Below, one piece after another: positions 16,454-25,356 of a stretch of DNA of 64,000 nt (positions within the stretch are counted from its first letter, which is position 1; every line of letters begins with the position of its first letter). This stretch comes from Lactonifactor sp. BIOML-A5 (GTDB lineage: Bacteria > Bacillota > Clostridia > Lachnospirales > Lachnospiraceae). Location: positions 253,001-317,000 of the forward strand of contig NZ_WKYV01000001.1 of NCBI RefSeq assembly GCF_009677585.1, in the 5' to 3' direction. Under the pieces are notes generated by a model. The model saw only the letters and a list, made by a program, of their open reading frames with translations. It was not told where the DNA came from and ran no database searches. A program made the position numbers and the translations under genes.

Positions 16454-16517
16454 ACTTTTAACCTCCACCTGTTTGTACAATCGTACTTGTTTTTTGTCCT
16501 TTTACAATAACAGGCTT

Positions 16518-16546
16518 ATCATACCAGATTACATTTTAAATGTCCA
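16518..16546 (-). promoter_or_regulatory. Sigma-A promoter of glmS
   Basis: TGGACA, 17 bp, TATGAT on the minus strand, the -35 inside the last codons of the upstream GT2 gene. The leader is only about 55-60 nt, with an ACAAGTAC..GTACAA dyad, too short for the self-cleaving glmS ribozyme. Confidence 0.7.
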
Positions 16547-17473
16547 GTATTCCTTATTCATGGTGCATATACGGATCAGCCATTTGGGCAGCCTGCGGTA
16601 GGCCTTCCCCAGACGGTATCCCAGAAACTTAAATCCACTGTTTAAGAACAGATAGGGAAGCAGCCATGGCTTGTGTATGGCACACAGATAGGCCGCTGTT
16701 CTCTTTACAAGGCGTATCCCCTCATTCTCCGACTTTATATTTGCGAAAACCTCCGGATGAGTTACCTGGGAAACAGCAAGATCAAAGTTTCTCTTCAGCT
16801 GCTGGATATTCCCATAGTTGTGGGAATGATAGACTCTGGCCTTGGCCGTATACGCAATGGCATACCCTTTATGAATCAGATGGCCCGCATAAATCATATC
16901 TTCATTAAATATTGTGTGCAGGGGAAACCCGCCCAGCTTCTCATACGCAAGACGGTCATAAGCAGCACATACATTAGAGCAGAAAAATGTCTTAATCCCC
17001 AATTCAGGCAAATCCTCTAAGCTTTTTATACGGCTGGTTTTCGGATAATTAAAGGAGCGGGTATACCGCTCTATTATCCGGCAGTCGCTGTTCGGCAGCT
17101 GACGTGCATAGGCTGCTTTTACCTTATCATTTTCAAAGGCTTCTGTCAGGTTCTCTACCAAATGTGTATCTGCGGGTATCGCATCCTGGGTCATAAAAAG
17201 GACGATGTCTTCCTGGCAGCAATACCCTACAGCTTCATCCCTGGTTCCTCCATGATCAAATTCGGACTTTTCGATATGGTGTACTTCCATATTAGGAACC
17301 TCCCTCTCCCAGGATTCCTTCCAATATTCCTTCCCTGTATTCATGATTACAATTTTTTCTATGGGATAGCTTTGTTTCGCCAGCCCATGAAGAAGCTTTA
17401 CAAATTCATCCCCGGCTTTGTAAACAGGAATCACTACATCCACTGTTTTTCTGCCTTTCTTGCTCTCTTCCAT
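16529..17473 (-). CDS. GT2 glycosyltransferase, rhamnosyltransferase-like
   Basis: 314 aa from the ATG at 17473 (GAAGGAGAAG upstream; the longer frame would translate a perfect hairpin). GT-A fold: VVIPVYKAGDEF start, FDHGGTRDEAV and LFMTQDAIP, the patterns of the rhamnosyltransferase subgroup of GT2, with NEDMIYAG as the late acidic motif. Cytoplasmic/membrane-associated transfer of a sugar, probably L-rhamnose, to the lipid-linked glycan. Similar in motif pattern to the GT2 at 31740-32711. Third gene of the priming transferase - LCP - GT2 operon, separated from LCP by a 20-bp stem. Confidence 0.82.
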   Translation of the reverse strand: MEESKKGRKTVDVVIPVYKAGDEFVKLLHGLAKQSYPIEKIVIMNTGKEYWKESWEREVPNMEVHHIEKSEFDHGGTRDEAVGYCCQEDIVLFMTQDAIPADTHLVENLTEAFENDKVKAAYARQLPNSDCRIIERYTRSFNYPKTSRIKSLEDLPELGIKTFFCSNVCAAYDRLAYEKLGGFPLHTIFNEDMIYAGHLIHKGYAIAYTAKARVYHSHNYGNIQQLKRNFDLAVSQVTHPEVFANIKSENEGIRLVKRTAAYLCAIHKPWLLPYLFLNSGFKFLGYRLGKAYRRLPKWLIRICTMNKEYWTFKM

Positions 17474-17494
17474 CCTTTTCTTCTCCTTCCTGAC

Positions 17495-17538
17495 GTTATA
17501 ACAGTGACCCGGGTGTTTACCCGGGTCACTGTTATAAC
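17495..17538. repeat. Perfect 20-bp stem, 4-nt loop hairpin between LCP and GT2 genes
   Basis: The arm at 17495-17514 (begins GTTATAACAGTG, ends CCCGGGT) is exactly complementary to 17519-17538 around the loop GTTT. No T run follows on either strand. It lies between the LCP stop (17549) and the ribosome site of the GT2 gene, so it may be an attenuator, an mRNA-stabilising element or a partial terminator that lowers GT2 expression. Confidence 0.8.
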
Positions 17539-17548
17539 TGATCATTTT

Positions 17549-18655
17549 CTATTCTTCACTGCTCTCGTCACCGCTGCTGTCAACGGATTTGTTTTTACCG
17601 ATTCCTGTCAGTTCAACCGTATACTTGCTTCTCTTGTGAATGGTATCGGAAGGTGCATAGGCTTCATCTGCAAACAGGAACTGATGCAGCTGTACTACAT
17701 TGGTCTCCAGATTATCCGGTATTACACAATCTTGCTTCTTTACCTTTTTCTCCGTGTGTTCAAACGGGAAGCCTGCCGTCTCTGTAATCTGGTAGGACAG
17801 CATGGACATACCCATGTCGATAATTTCATTTTTCTGCAGGTTAGTAGAAATCATAGGGAACACCTTATCCATAATTTTCATTAGAGTAGGTACCCCTGCA
17901 GTTTTTGCTTTGTCCACAATCTTAGAAATAACCTCTCTCTGTCGCTCTGTCCTGGTAAAATCATTGCCGGATGTATAACGGATTCTTGCATAGGCAGTTG
18001 CCTGGATTCCTGTCATATTATAAGTCCCCGGCCCCGGGAGCTTCTCATAGTCTTTTCCGGTGATTTCCTTCAGCTCCACACAGTAATTATTCAGATGGAC
18101 ATACTCCTGATCGTCAACTTCAATTTCAATTCCCCCTAACATATCAATGACTTCAATTAGGGAGTCAAAATTTACTGATACATATTGGGTGATATCCAGA
18201 TCCAGATTCGTATTCATCATGGAAATCGCCTGCTCCGGACCTCCGTAAGCATAGGCAGCATTACATTTTGTATAAGTGTCGTCTCCCACATTGAGGTACG
18301 TATCCCGGTAAAGAGAGATAAGCCGTACTTCTTTGGTGTCATTATTGATACTGGCGATAATCATAGTATCACTGTTCCCCTTTTCCAGGTTCCCGTCACG
18401 GGAGTCAAGTCCGAACAGTGCAATATTCATATAGCCGGTAAGCTTCTCATTCTGCACAACCTCCTCATTAATCTCTACCTTTTCCATATCAAGGGTCTTA
18501 GTATCGATTTTGTCCAGCTGCTGATTTAATTTGGCATACACAAACAGTGCACTGATCAGCACCAGCAGAATAAGCAATTCAATACCAAATAATATTCTTC
18601 TTCTCTTTCGTCTTTTGTAGGCCTTGCTGGCCTTATTCAGTTTTTTCTTAGCCAT
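17549..18655 (-). CDS. LytR-CpsA-Psr family glycopolymer transferase
   Basis: 368 aa from the ATG at 18655 (AAGGGG 7 nt upstream; the TTG at 18661 is too close). Short basic cytoplasmic N-terminus, one membrane helix (about 22-42), extracellular LCP domain (about 78-240) with the conserved GLDSR, SDTMIIASI, SLYRDTYL and RIRYTSGNDFTRTERQR blocks, whose Asp/Arg residues bind the polyprenyl pyrophosphate. Attaches undecaprenyl-linked glycopolymers to peptidoglycan. The gene follows the priming transferase by 16 bp, so it is the likely ligase for the rhamnose polymer made by this locus. The C-terminal extension is Ser/Asp-rich. Confidence 0.92.
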   Translation of the reverse strand: MAKKKLNKASKAYKRRKRRRILFGIELLILLVLISALFVYAKLNQQLDKIDTKTLDMEKVEINEEVVQNEKLTGYMNIALFGLDSRDGNLEKGNSDTMIIASINNDTKEVRLISLYRDTYLNVGDDTYTKCNAAYAYGGPEQAISMMNTNLDLDITQYVSVNFDSLIEVIDMLGGIEIEVDDQEYVHLNNYCVELKEITGKDYEKLPGPGTYNMTGIQATAYARIRYTSGNDFTRTERQREVISKIVDKAKTAGVPTLMKIMDKVFPMISTNLQKNEIIDMGMSMLSYQITETAGFPFEHTEKKVKKQDCVIPDNLETNVVQLHQFLFADEAYAPSDTIHKRSKYTVELTGIGKNKSVDSSGDESSEE

Positions 18656-18671
18656 TTTCAATCCCCTTAAC

Positions 18672-20075
18672 CTAATAAGCGTTTTTGTTTACAAATCCTT
18701 TGAATATGGTTAAAAACAAAATTTTGATGTCAAGACCAATGGTCCAATTCTCAATGTAATATAAATCATATTCAATTCTTTTGCGAATGGATGTGTTCCC
18801 CCTGTATCCATTCACCTGTGCCCATCCGGTAAGCCCGGGCCGCACCTGATGTTTAATCATATATCTTGGGATTTCTTCCCTGAACTTCTCTACAAAAAAC
18901 GGACGTTCCGGTCTGGGCCCCACAAGGCTCATATCCCCTTTTAAAATATTAAACAGCTGCGGCAGCTCATCAATGCTTGTTTTCCGCATCAGCTTGCCGA
19001 AGTTTGTAACTCTTGGGTCATCCTTAACTGTCCAGGCCTTTTTTTCTTCTGCATCCGGCTGCACATCCATAGAGCGGAATTTATACATCCAGAAGTTTCT
19101 GTTGTGAAGGCCAACCCTCTCCTGCTTAAAGATCAATGGACCCGGAGAGGTGATTTTTATCATAATCACCGTAAAGAGCATAACAGGTGAAAATAATACA
19201 ATTGCAACAATGGAACCTGCAATGTCCATCAGACGCTTTACCATAGCATTAAAGGTATTGGACAATGGAACATAGCGAATATTAATTACCGGAAGTCCTA
19301 AAATATCTTCCGTATATGGTTTTGTAGGAATAATATTATTATAATCTGGGATAAACTTTGTATGAACGCCGGACTTTTCGCAGAGAGAAACAATCTCCTC
19401 CAGCCGGAAGTATTCACTTAGACCCAGGGTAATCGCAATTTCATCCAAACGGTTTGCCGGAAGAATTACCAGAAGATTCTCAATTCTCCCAATGACTTTA
19501 ATCCCTTTGTATTCGGTCCCGGCCTCTACACTGTCATCCAGAATACCCCGAACCTTATATCCCCACTGAGGATTTTGAATGATACGGTCGATATACTCTT
19601 CTGCCGCTCTGCTGTACCCCACCAGCAAAATGTGCTTTTGATTCAGCCCCCGCCGGCGCATGTCACGGAGAATAAACCGTATAGCATTGCGCACGATTGT
19701 CTCAGCCACAATATTGATACCGTAAAAAATAAAGAGCATAGTACGTGAAAAATTAATTTCCCGCATCAGATAAAGTCCGACAATCAGCAGAAACAAACCA
19801 ATGGTATTCGCCTTAACGATATTGCTGACTTCCAGCCGCCCTCCCTGCACCCGTTTGGGGGTATACAGGTTAAATGCATAATATAAAATCAAATATCCCG
19901 GAACGATGACAACCAAAGCTGCCATGTAACGTTCAAACGATAATGTCTTTACCGAATTCTGAAAAAAGGGACTTTCAAACTTGATAAACCATGCCAGCCA
20001 GTAAGACACAGCAATTACAAAAGCATCAATCACTACATGCAAGCGGTTAAAATGCTTTTGATTGTCTTTAATCAA
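18672..20075 (-). CDS. Priming sugar-phosphate transferase (polyisoprenyl-phosphate)
   Basis: 467 aa from a TTG start (AGGTGG 6 nt upstream). N-terminal membrane helices (about 10-125), a nucleotide-binding CoA-like domain (HILLVGYSRAAEEYID, about 145-245), one helix near 280, then the bacterial sugar transferase domain with FKQERVGLHNRNFWMYKFRS, SIDELPQLFNILKGDMSLVG and RPGLTGWAQVNGYRG. Transfers a hexose-1-phosphate from a UDP-sugar to undecaprenyl phosphate to start glycan synthesis on the cytoplasmic face. WbaP/WcaJ/CpsE-type; which sugar is used cannot be read from sequence. One of two such enzymes in the window. Confidence 0.92.
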   Translation of the reverse strand: MIKDNQKHFNRLHVVIDAFVIAVSYWLAWFIKFESPFFQNSVKTLSFERYMAALVVIVPGYLILYYAFNLYTPKRVQGGRLEVSNIVKANTIGLFLLIVGLYLMREINFSRTMLFIFYGINIVAETIVRNAIRFILRDMRRRGLNQKHILLVGYSRAAEEYIDRIIQNPQWGYKVRGILDDSVEAGTEYKGIKVIGRIENLLVILPANRLDEIAITLGLSEYFRLEEIVSLCEKSGVHTKFIPDYNNIIPTKPYTEDILGLPVINIRYVPLSNTFNAMVKRLMDIAGSIVAIVLFSPVMLFTVIMIKITSPGPLIFKQERVGLHNRNFWMYKFRSMDVQPDAEEKKAWTVKDDPRVTNFGKLMRKTSIDELPQLFNILKGDMSLVGPRPERPFFVEKFREEIPRYMIKHQVRPGLTGWAQVNGYRGNTSIRKRIEYDLYYIENWTIGLDIKILFLTIFKGFVNKNAY

Positions 20076-20110
20076 TGGTTACCACCTTCTATTTCATCTT
20101 AATCATTAAT

Positions 20111-20139
20111 ACTATACAATAAAACCATACAAAGGGCAA
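20111..20139 (-). promoter_or_regulatory. Sigma-A promoter of priming transferase-LCP-GT2 operon
   Basis: TTGCCC, 17 bp, TATAGT on the minus strand, 36 bp upstream of the TTG start. Confidence 0.65.
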
Positions 20140-20163
20140 CTAAATATTTTCTTAAGTCTTTCC

Positions 20164-21693
20164 TTATTCAACATTGTTCGTCAAAAACCACTTCCCGGTG
20201 GGCTGGGAAAAATAAACAATAATTGTCTCGTCAGTCTCCCGGATACTATTTTCCATAGGCCATTCCCTCATTCCCTCCATCTGATCCAGAGAGATTTTGA
20301 TCTGTTCTGGCGTAGGTTTCATAATCCGGTAACCCTCGGTAGCCAAAAAATCAGCCATCCTGGCAATATTGCCGTCATCCCATGCAAAGACAGAGCCTCC
20401 GATAGTATCAGATGTTTCTATTGGAACAGAATCATAATCTTCCATTCCCACAAAAACCACCGGTTTCTTATGATAATCCATGCCCGCCTTTTTTATATCG
20501 TACATCAACTGGTTGGCAACAGTCCGATCATGCTCATATCCGATACTCCCATAGTAAAACAAAAGATTCATGTTTCGGGCATTTAAAAACAGCAGATAGG
20601 AAAGAACAACAACCGCTGTTTTTTTGGCTGCGCTGCGCTTTATGGCAGAGAGAATCAGCCAGATTTCTATCCCTCCTGCCAAAGGAAGTGCAAGAAGGTG
20701 TCTTCCGTGGGTTTTATAAGTCCCCAGTACCAGGTACAGGATGAACGGAGCTGCCGTAAGAGCTGCCGTAAAAAACAGAATCCCTGCTTTTCTTCTTCCC
20801 CCTTTTTCCGCAAAGAATCTCCAGACGGAAAAGAGTACAAAGGCTGCTGTCACCGCACAGAGAACCACTCCTCCGTATATCTTTACTTCTCCCACTGGAA
20901 TGCCGAAGGAAACACGCGCTATATTAGCAAATGCCATAAACAGGGCCCTCAGAGGACCGCCCTCATCCAGCCATCCCACATAATTTTCCTCCAGGTAATC
21001 TGCGGTTCCGGTCAGGAAGACAACACCCATATTAATCAGGTAATATATGATAATACTTCCAATGCACAGAGAGGCACATACCCCAATCTCTCTGCCAAGC
21101 CGCTCCCGCCCATCCATAAAGTTTAGAAGGCAGTAGCCCACAACGGCTGTAACATACACACAGATAAGAGCCTGATAAACCCCAAACGCAAAGATCAAGA
21201 GAAGCAAAATGACGGGAATTTCCTTCTTTCCGCTGCCCTTTAGCAGGCAAACAGACCGCCAAAAAGCAAGTGCGGTAAAAACCATAGCCACACAAACCTG
21301 CAGATTAAACATGGAAAATGAAAGAATCTCTCCTACCACGAAGGGCAGGGAAGAATAGTACGAACAGAAAAAGAAAAGAGGCAGTCTCTTATCCCCTGAA
21401 TCCTTTCCCAGAAGACTGTAGGCGTAGATAATGCCCGAAAGATTCCAGAGAACAATTGACAGAAAGTCCCACAAAAACGGTGCATAATTACCATTCTGTG
21501 TAAACAGCCAGTTGAAAATTTGGGTGCTGAACCTCCCCTGAAGGAGCCAGAGAAGAGAAGACCCGTCCGCCAGAATCCACGTTTCTTCATCAATGGTTAT
21601 TGTATGATGTGTCAGCATAAAACCAAAACAAACCAGAGAGAAAAGAAATGCTCCCGCAAATACTTTTCTGTTTTTATTCATATATTCCAGCAT
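20164..21693 (-). CDS. GtrII-like multi-pass membrane glucosyltransferase
   Basis: 509 aa with about eleven membrane helices and a conserved acidic motif after helix 1 (TIDEETWILADG), as in the Glucos_trans_II/GtrII family that transfers a sugar from a polyprenyl phosphate carrier to a growing glycan outside the membrane. The soluble C-terminal tail (about 410-509) is extracellular by prediction. Last gene of the operon with two GT2 enzymes (28-nt gap). It would need a lipid-linked sugar donor, which the GtrB-like GT2 at 26902-27858 could provide. Assignment by motif and topology only. Confidence 0.7.
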   Translation of the reverse strand: MLEYMNKNRKVFAGAFLFSLVCFGFMLTHHTITIDEETWILADGSSLLWLLQGRFSTQIFNWLFTQNGNYAPFLWDFLSIVLWNLSGIIYAYSLLGKDSGDKRLPLFFFCSYYSSLPFVVGEILSFSMFNLQVCVAMVFTALAFWRSVCLLKGSGKKEIPVILLLLIFAFGVYQALICVYVTAVVGYCLLNFMDGRERLGREIGVCASLCIGSIIIYYLINMGVVFLTGTADYLEENYVGWLDEGGPLRALFMAFANIARVSFGIPVGEVKIYGGVVLCAVTAAFVLFSVWRFFAEKGGRRKAGILFFTAALTAAPFILYLVLGTYKTHGRHLLALPLAGGIEIWLILSAIKRSAAKKTAVVVLSYLLFLNARNMNLLFYYGSIGYEHDRTVANQLMYDIKKAGMDYHKKPVVFVGMEDYDSVPIETSDTIGGSVFAWDDGNIARMADFLATEGYRIMKPTPEQIKISLDQMEGMREWPMENSIRETDETIIVYFSQPTGKWFLTNNVE

Positions 21694-21721
21694 ATCGTCA
21701 CGTTCCTTTCTCCTTGTCCTG

Positions 21722-22678
21722 TCAGCGCATCAGTCTTCTTACTATATTAAGATACAGTTCCCACTGGATTCTCAGATAATTTATCAAATGTTTTCCGGAA
21801 AATTTTACCTTTTTTCCCTTTGCGCTGATTCTAAAACCATTGACAATCCCGGCTGCATATTCTCTTGCAAAACCTTTCTCCGCAAAAAATATCTCTTTCG
21901 CCAGAAATCCGGCCAGAAGCAGCGGAAGATTCCATAGAATTTGAAGGAGAGGCATATTCTTATAAATCAGGTAGATATTATTTCTGGAGGAATAGCGTAC
22001 CTTAAACAAATTATATCTGGAGCCGCTGGTTCCGCTTCCCACATGATGTACAACAGCATCCGGAGTAAAGATATTCTCATATCCATAGATTCTGGCCCGA
22101 TACCCGATATCTATATCTTCAAGATACGCAAAGTGTTCCTCGTCAAAATATCCAATTTCTTTCATAATACTTTTCCGGTAGATAGAAGCTCCGCCGCAGG
22201 CGGCAAATATCTTTTCCTCACGCTGATACATTTCCTGAAGCTTCCCTTTCCCCCTGGCAAATGCCCACCCCAGAGCACAGTAGTAATTCCCCGCATCATC
22301 TATCCTTGAGGGATCGTGCATCTGCACCATCTTACCCTGGCAGGAAAATCTTTTCGGACTTTTACGGATGCTGTTCAGTAAATTCCCCACAAAATCCTTT
22401 TCCGCTTTTGTATCGTTGTTCAGCAGAAGCACATATGGGGCGCTGGATGCATATATCCCCTCATTTACAGCCCTGCAGAACCCAAAATTCTCAGAAAGCG
22501 CGATCAGCTTTACCTCCGGATATTCCTGCTGGACAAGCTCACGGCTCCCATCAGAAGATCCATTGTCGACAACGATTACCTCAAAGTTGGTAAAGCGCTG
22601 AGCCTTCAGCGCCTCCAGACAGTCTCTCATATATGCAATTCCATTAAAATTAGGTATCACGACGGATACTTCCTTCAT
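21722..22678 (-). CDS. GT2 glycosyltransferase (WbbL-like rhamnosyltransferase)
   Basis: 318 aa. GT-A domain with VVIPNFNG, IVVDNGSSDGS, the NND acidic motif (LLLNNDTK), and YLEDIDIGYRARIYGY near residue 190, the WbbL/rhamnosyltransferase pattern. A hydrophobic C-terminal stretch (about 245-265) suggests membrane association. Likely adds one residue, probably rhamnose, to the lipid-linked chain in the cytoplasm. 13 nt after the tandem-domain GT2 gene, so co-transcribed. AGAGGTAG supports the start. Confidence 0.84.
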   Translation of the reverse strand: MKEVSVVIPNFNGIAYMRDCLEALKAQRFTNFEVIVVDNGSSDGSRELVQQEYPEVKLIALSENFGFCRAVNEGIYASSAPYVLLLNNDTKAEKDFVGNLLNSIRKSPKRFSCQGKMVQMHDPSRIDDAGNYYCALGWAFARGKGKLQEMYQREEKIFAACGGASIYRKSIMKEIGYFDEEHFAYLEDIDIGYRARIYGYENIFTPDAVVHHVGSGTSGSRYNLFKVRYSSRNNIYLIYKNMPLLQILWNLPLLLAGFLAKEIFFAEKGFAREYAAGIVNGFRISAKGKKVKFSGKHLINYLRIQWELYLNIVRRLMR

Positions 22679-22691
22679 AATACTACCTCTT

Positions 22692-24557
22692 CTATCTCAT
22701 CTGATGCTTCAGACGTTCTATTGGCTTCAAAGAATAATTCCATTTCGTCAGAGATAGATTTTTATTGTAGCAGGGATCTCCCTCTTTTAATATCTCTTCC
22801 CAATGACAGCGGATATATTCTATTTCTCTTTGAAATCTTCGTACTTTTTCTTTGTTGTCTTCAATCCCCCTGCTTTTTGATTCATAATGATACAGTTCCG
22901 CATAAGGATTATAAACAATCAAATATTCTGCCTGCCTTACTTTCAGGCAGAGATCTATATCGTTAAAAGCAACCTTCAGCTCTTCGGAAAAGCCGCCCAC
23001 CTGAGCAAACACGTGTTTCTTCATCATCATGCAGGCTGCCGTCACCGCACTCATATCCTGCTGAACGGAGGCTTTGTGGAGATATCCGGTCCTGCTTCTG
23101 GGCATGTTTACAAACATATGGCCGGCAATACCGCCCATCCCAATGACACAGCCCGCATGCTGAATGGTGTCATCCGGATAATACAGCTTCGCCCCCACAG
23201 CACCCACTTCCTTTCTCTGGCAGTGGCCCAGCAATTCTTCCATCCACCTGGGATTAATCACTGTAATATCATTATTCAGAAACAGCAGATATTCCCCATT
23301 CGCATAGGAAACCGCATAATTATTAATTGCAGAATAATTAAATTCACCCTCCCAGACAATGACACGTATCTTCTCATTCGTTTTCAGTTCCTCATAATAC
23401 TGAAATATCTCCGGCGAAGTACTGTTGTTCTCTATTATCAAGATCTCGTAATTGGAGTAAGATGTTAGTTCCATTACTGAATCGAGACATTTCTTTAATG
23501 ATTCTTTCTCATCTTTATTGGGGATAATCACAGACACCAAAGGCTCTCCGTCAACCGGATACTCTACCCGGTAAAACCCCAGGTCCTTGGTATGGCTTAC
23601 CCTTCCCTTCACTCCCATCCGGTCCAGGTGGGCTTCAATTGCCCTTTTTCCTGCATCAAAAGCATACATTTTACTGGCAGGATTATCTGCCGTTGATGCT
23701 TTGTGTGTTCTCCAGTGATAGAGTATCTCCGGTACATGTGCCACTTTCCGGGCCTTCTCCACACAGCGGAATATAAAGTCATAGTCCTGAGCCCCATCGA
23801 ACTCTCTGCGGAATCCCCCTGCCTGTTCCACCAGTTTTTTTCTCACCACAAAAAAATGACAGATATAATTATTGGAACGCAGCAGGTCAAGGTTAAAATC
23901 AGGTTTAAAATGGGGCTGGAAATGCTCGTCCAGCTCTGCAGTGACTTTATCCTCGTCTGTATAGACCGCATCTGTCATTTCATCTCGTTCCAGTGCGGCA
24001 GCAATCTCATATAGGGCATTGGGCGCCAGAAGGTCATCGTGATCCAGCAACCCCACAAAATCACCGGAAGCCATAGCAAAAGCCGCGTTCGTATTTTCTG
24101 CAATTCCCAGGTTCTTCTCCAGTTTCTGAAAATGAATCCTGGAATCTTTATCTGCATATTCCTCCAGAATCTCTTCCATACCTTTATCCTCCGGGCTGCC
24201 GTCAGCTATACACAGCTCCCAATTATCATAGGTCTGATCCAACAGAGAATCCAGCATCTGGCGCAGAAAAAGCTCCGGCGTACGGTACGCCGGCACTACC
24301 ACACTAATTTTATATTTCTTATTCCAATGTCTACTCTTTTGCAGCTCCAGTTCCTCTTTTCCTGGTATGTACTGTTCGTACCAGGGCCCGTAAGGTATTT
24401 CCTCAGGTTCAAACCGCTCGCTGAGCCGAACCCAGAATTCCTTTAATCCGTAATGCTTCAGATATCTCAGCCCCTTTTGGATAGTATAAGGAGAGAGCTT
24501 TTTCAATACTCTGCTCCACTCTATTCCTCCCAAGGGCATATTATTATTTTCACTCAT
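22692..24557 (-). CDS. Tandem-domain GT2 glycosyltransferase
   Basis: 621 aa from the ATG at 24557 (AAGGA 8 nt upstream; 13 extra codons dropped). Two GT-A catalytic domains: the first about 80-290 (VVVPAYRTPE, LLDHDDLLAP, YTDEDK, GAQDYDFIFRC), the second about 345-570 (VSVIIPNKDE, LFLNNDITVIN, FNDIDLCLKVRQ). Each has its own acidic metal-binding motif and a late acidic signature, so both look active, as in bifunctional rhamnan or O-antigen polymerising transferases. N-terminal 75 residues form a basic/acidic arm. Paralogue of the gene at 28793-30451. Leads an operon with a GT2 and a GtrII-like gene. Confidence 0.88.
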   Translation of the reverse strand: MSENNNMPLGGIEWSRVLKKLSPYTIQKGLRYLKHYGLKEFWVRLSERFEPEEIPYGPWYEQYIPGKEELELQKSRHWNKKYKISVVVPAYRTPELFLRQMLDSLLDQTYDNWELCIADGSPEDKGMEEILEEYADKDSRIHFQKLEKNLGIAENTNAAFAMASGDFVGLLDHDDLLAPNALYEIAAALERDEMTDAVYTDEDKVTAELDEHFQPHFKPDFNLDLLRSNNYICHFFVVRKKLVEQAGGFRREFDGAQDYDFIFRCVEKARKVAHVPEILYHWRTHKASTADNPASKMYAFDAGKRAIEAHLDRMGVKGRVSHTKDLGFYRVEYPVDGEPLVSVIIPNKDEKESLKKCLDSVMELTSYSNYEILIIENNSTSPEIFQYYEELKTNEKIRVIVWEGEFNYSAINNYAVSYANGEYLLFLNNDITVINPRWMEELLGHCQRKEVGAVGAKLYYPDDTIQHAGCVIGMGGIAGHMFVNMPRSRTGYLHKASVQQDMSAVTAACMMMKKHVFAQVGGFSEELKVAFNDIDLCLKVRQAEYLIVYNPYAELYHYESKSRGIEDNKEKVRRFQREIEYIRCHWEEILKEGDPCYNKNLSLTKWNYSLKPIERLKHQMR

Positions 24558-24614
24558 AATGTTTTTCCTTATATATCGCCTGCCAGGAGCAGACATTTGT
24601 GTACTTGATACAGT

Positions 24615-24643
24615 ATTCTAGCATTATCCAGAGGCTTTTGCAA
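24615..24643 (-). promoter_or_regulatory. Sigma-A promoter of the tandem-GT2 operon
   Basis: TTGCAA, 17 bp, TAGAAT on the minus strand, 57 bp before the ATG at 24557. Confidence 0.55.
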
Positions 24644-24659
24644 GATTCCATGCATAGTC

Positions 24660-25001
24660 TCAGGAGTAAAAGACTACAATCCCCACCAAAATCAAAAGAT
24701 TCCCCAATAGTTTTCTCTTCGTGATCTTCTCCTGAAAGAACACCCAGCTGAGTACCATTACAAATATAAATCCCAAAGACTCAACCACAGGCCCATTCTT
24801 AAAGTCTACTTTTTTGTACGCAGCAATGGTAAGTAAAGTAGATAGAATCATCAGTGCATACCCAGCAATTACATGGATATTAAGATACTCTCGTATAATC
24901 GAAGGGTAGACCTTCCCGGCACTCTTCTTCAGCAGCACTTGAGAAAAGGCGGCCACTACCACCGCTGCCACCAGAAATAAATAATAATTATTCACTGTCA
25001 T
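24660..25001 (-). CDS. Small four-helix EamA/SMR-type transporter, subunit 2
   Basis: 113 aa, four membrane helices, EamA/SMR fold (QVLLKKSAG in helix 1, GPVVESLGFIFVMVLSWVFFQEK in helices 3-4 region). It overlaps the preceding small transporter gene by 14 nt, so the pair probably forms a heterodimer as ArnE/ArnF do. ArnEF flips a polyprenyl-phosphate-linked sugar; with a GT-C-like membrane protein upstream and a GtrB-like GT2 nearby, a lipid-linked sugar flippase is the best inference. Small-molecule efflux remains possible. Confidence 0.7.
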   Translation of the reverse strand: MTVNNYYLFLVAAVVVAAFSQVLLKKSAGKVYPSIIREYLNIHVIAGYALMILSTLLTIAAYKKVDFKNGPVVESLGFIFVMVLSWVFFQEKITKRKLLGNLLILVGIVVFYS

Positions 25002-25338
25002 CTGTATTCACCACCATTATCCCTGCAAATATAATCCCAACGCCCAGTAAATTGCGAAGAGTTACGGTTTCCTTAAAAAATAAAACTGCCCACAGCATGG
25101 ACCAGAATATTGCAAACGCTCTGTTGGCATAGGCCACAGATAGTTCCACACGCTTTATCACCTGCTGCCAGACGACAGCATATATTCCCAGAACGCCCAT
25201 CTGGATCCCATAACACAGGATAAATCCCCAGGACAAAAAGGGATAGCCTGAGGCAAACTTTGCAGCCACGGTCTCAAATGTATAAATGATAACCGCCAGC
25301 TGCAGTACTATAATCTGTATGGGTGATATTTTTTTCAC
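24988..25338 (-). CDS. Small four-helix EamA/SMR-type transporter, subunit 1
   Basis: 116 aa from a GTG start with AAGGAG 7 nt upstream. Four membrane helices; SVAYANRAFAIFWSMLWAVLFFKE resembles the conserved fourth-helix/EamA region. Lies 18 bp after the large GT-C/DUF2142-like gene and overlaps its partner. Likely one half of an ArnE/ArnF-like undecaprenyl-phosphate-sugar flippase, by context and size rather than direct motif proof. Confidence 0.7.
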   Translation of the reverse strand: MKKISPIQIIVLQLAVIIYTFETVAAKFASGYPFLSWGFILCYGIQMGVLGIYAVVWQQVIKRVELSVAYANRAFAIFWSMLWAVLFFKETVTLRNLLGVGIIFAGIMVVNTDDSE

Positions 25339-25356
25339 TGTTGTTCTCCTTTTAGA

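Noticed and set aside
16454..16528. glmS ribozyme upstream of glmS
   Set aside because: Only 75 bp separate the genes and the fold cannot fit; no matching core sequence seen.
17473..17545. Longer start for the GT2 at 16529-17473
   Set aside because: It would translate through the 20-bp hairpin and ignores the GAAGGAG site before the internal ATG.
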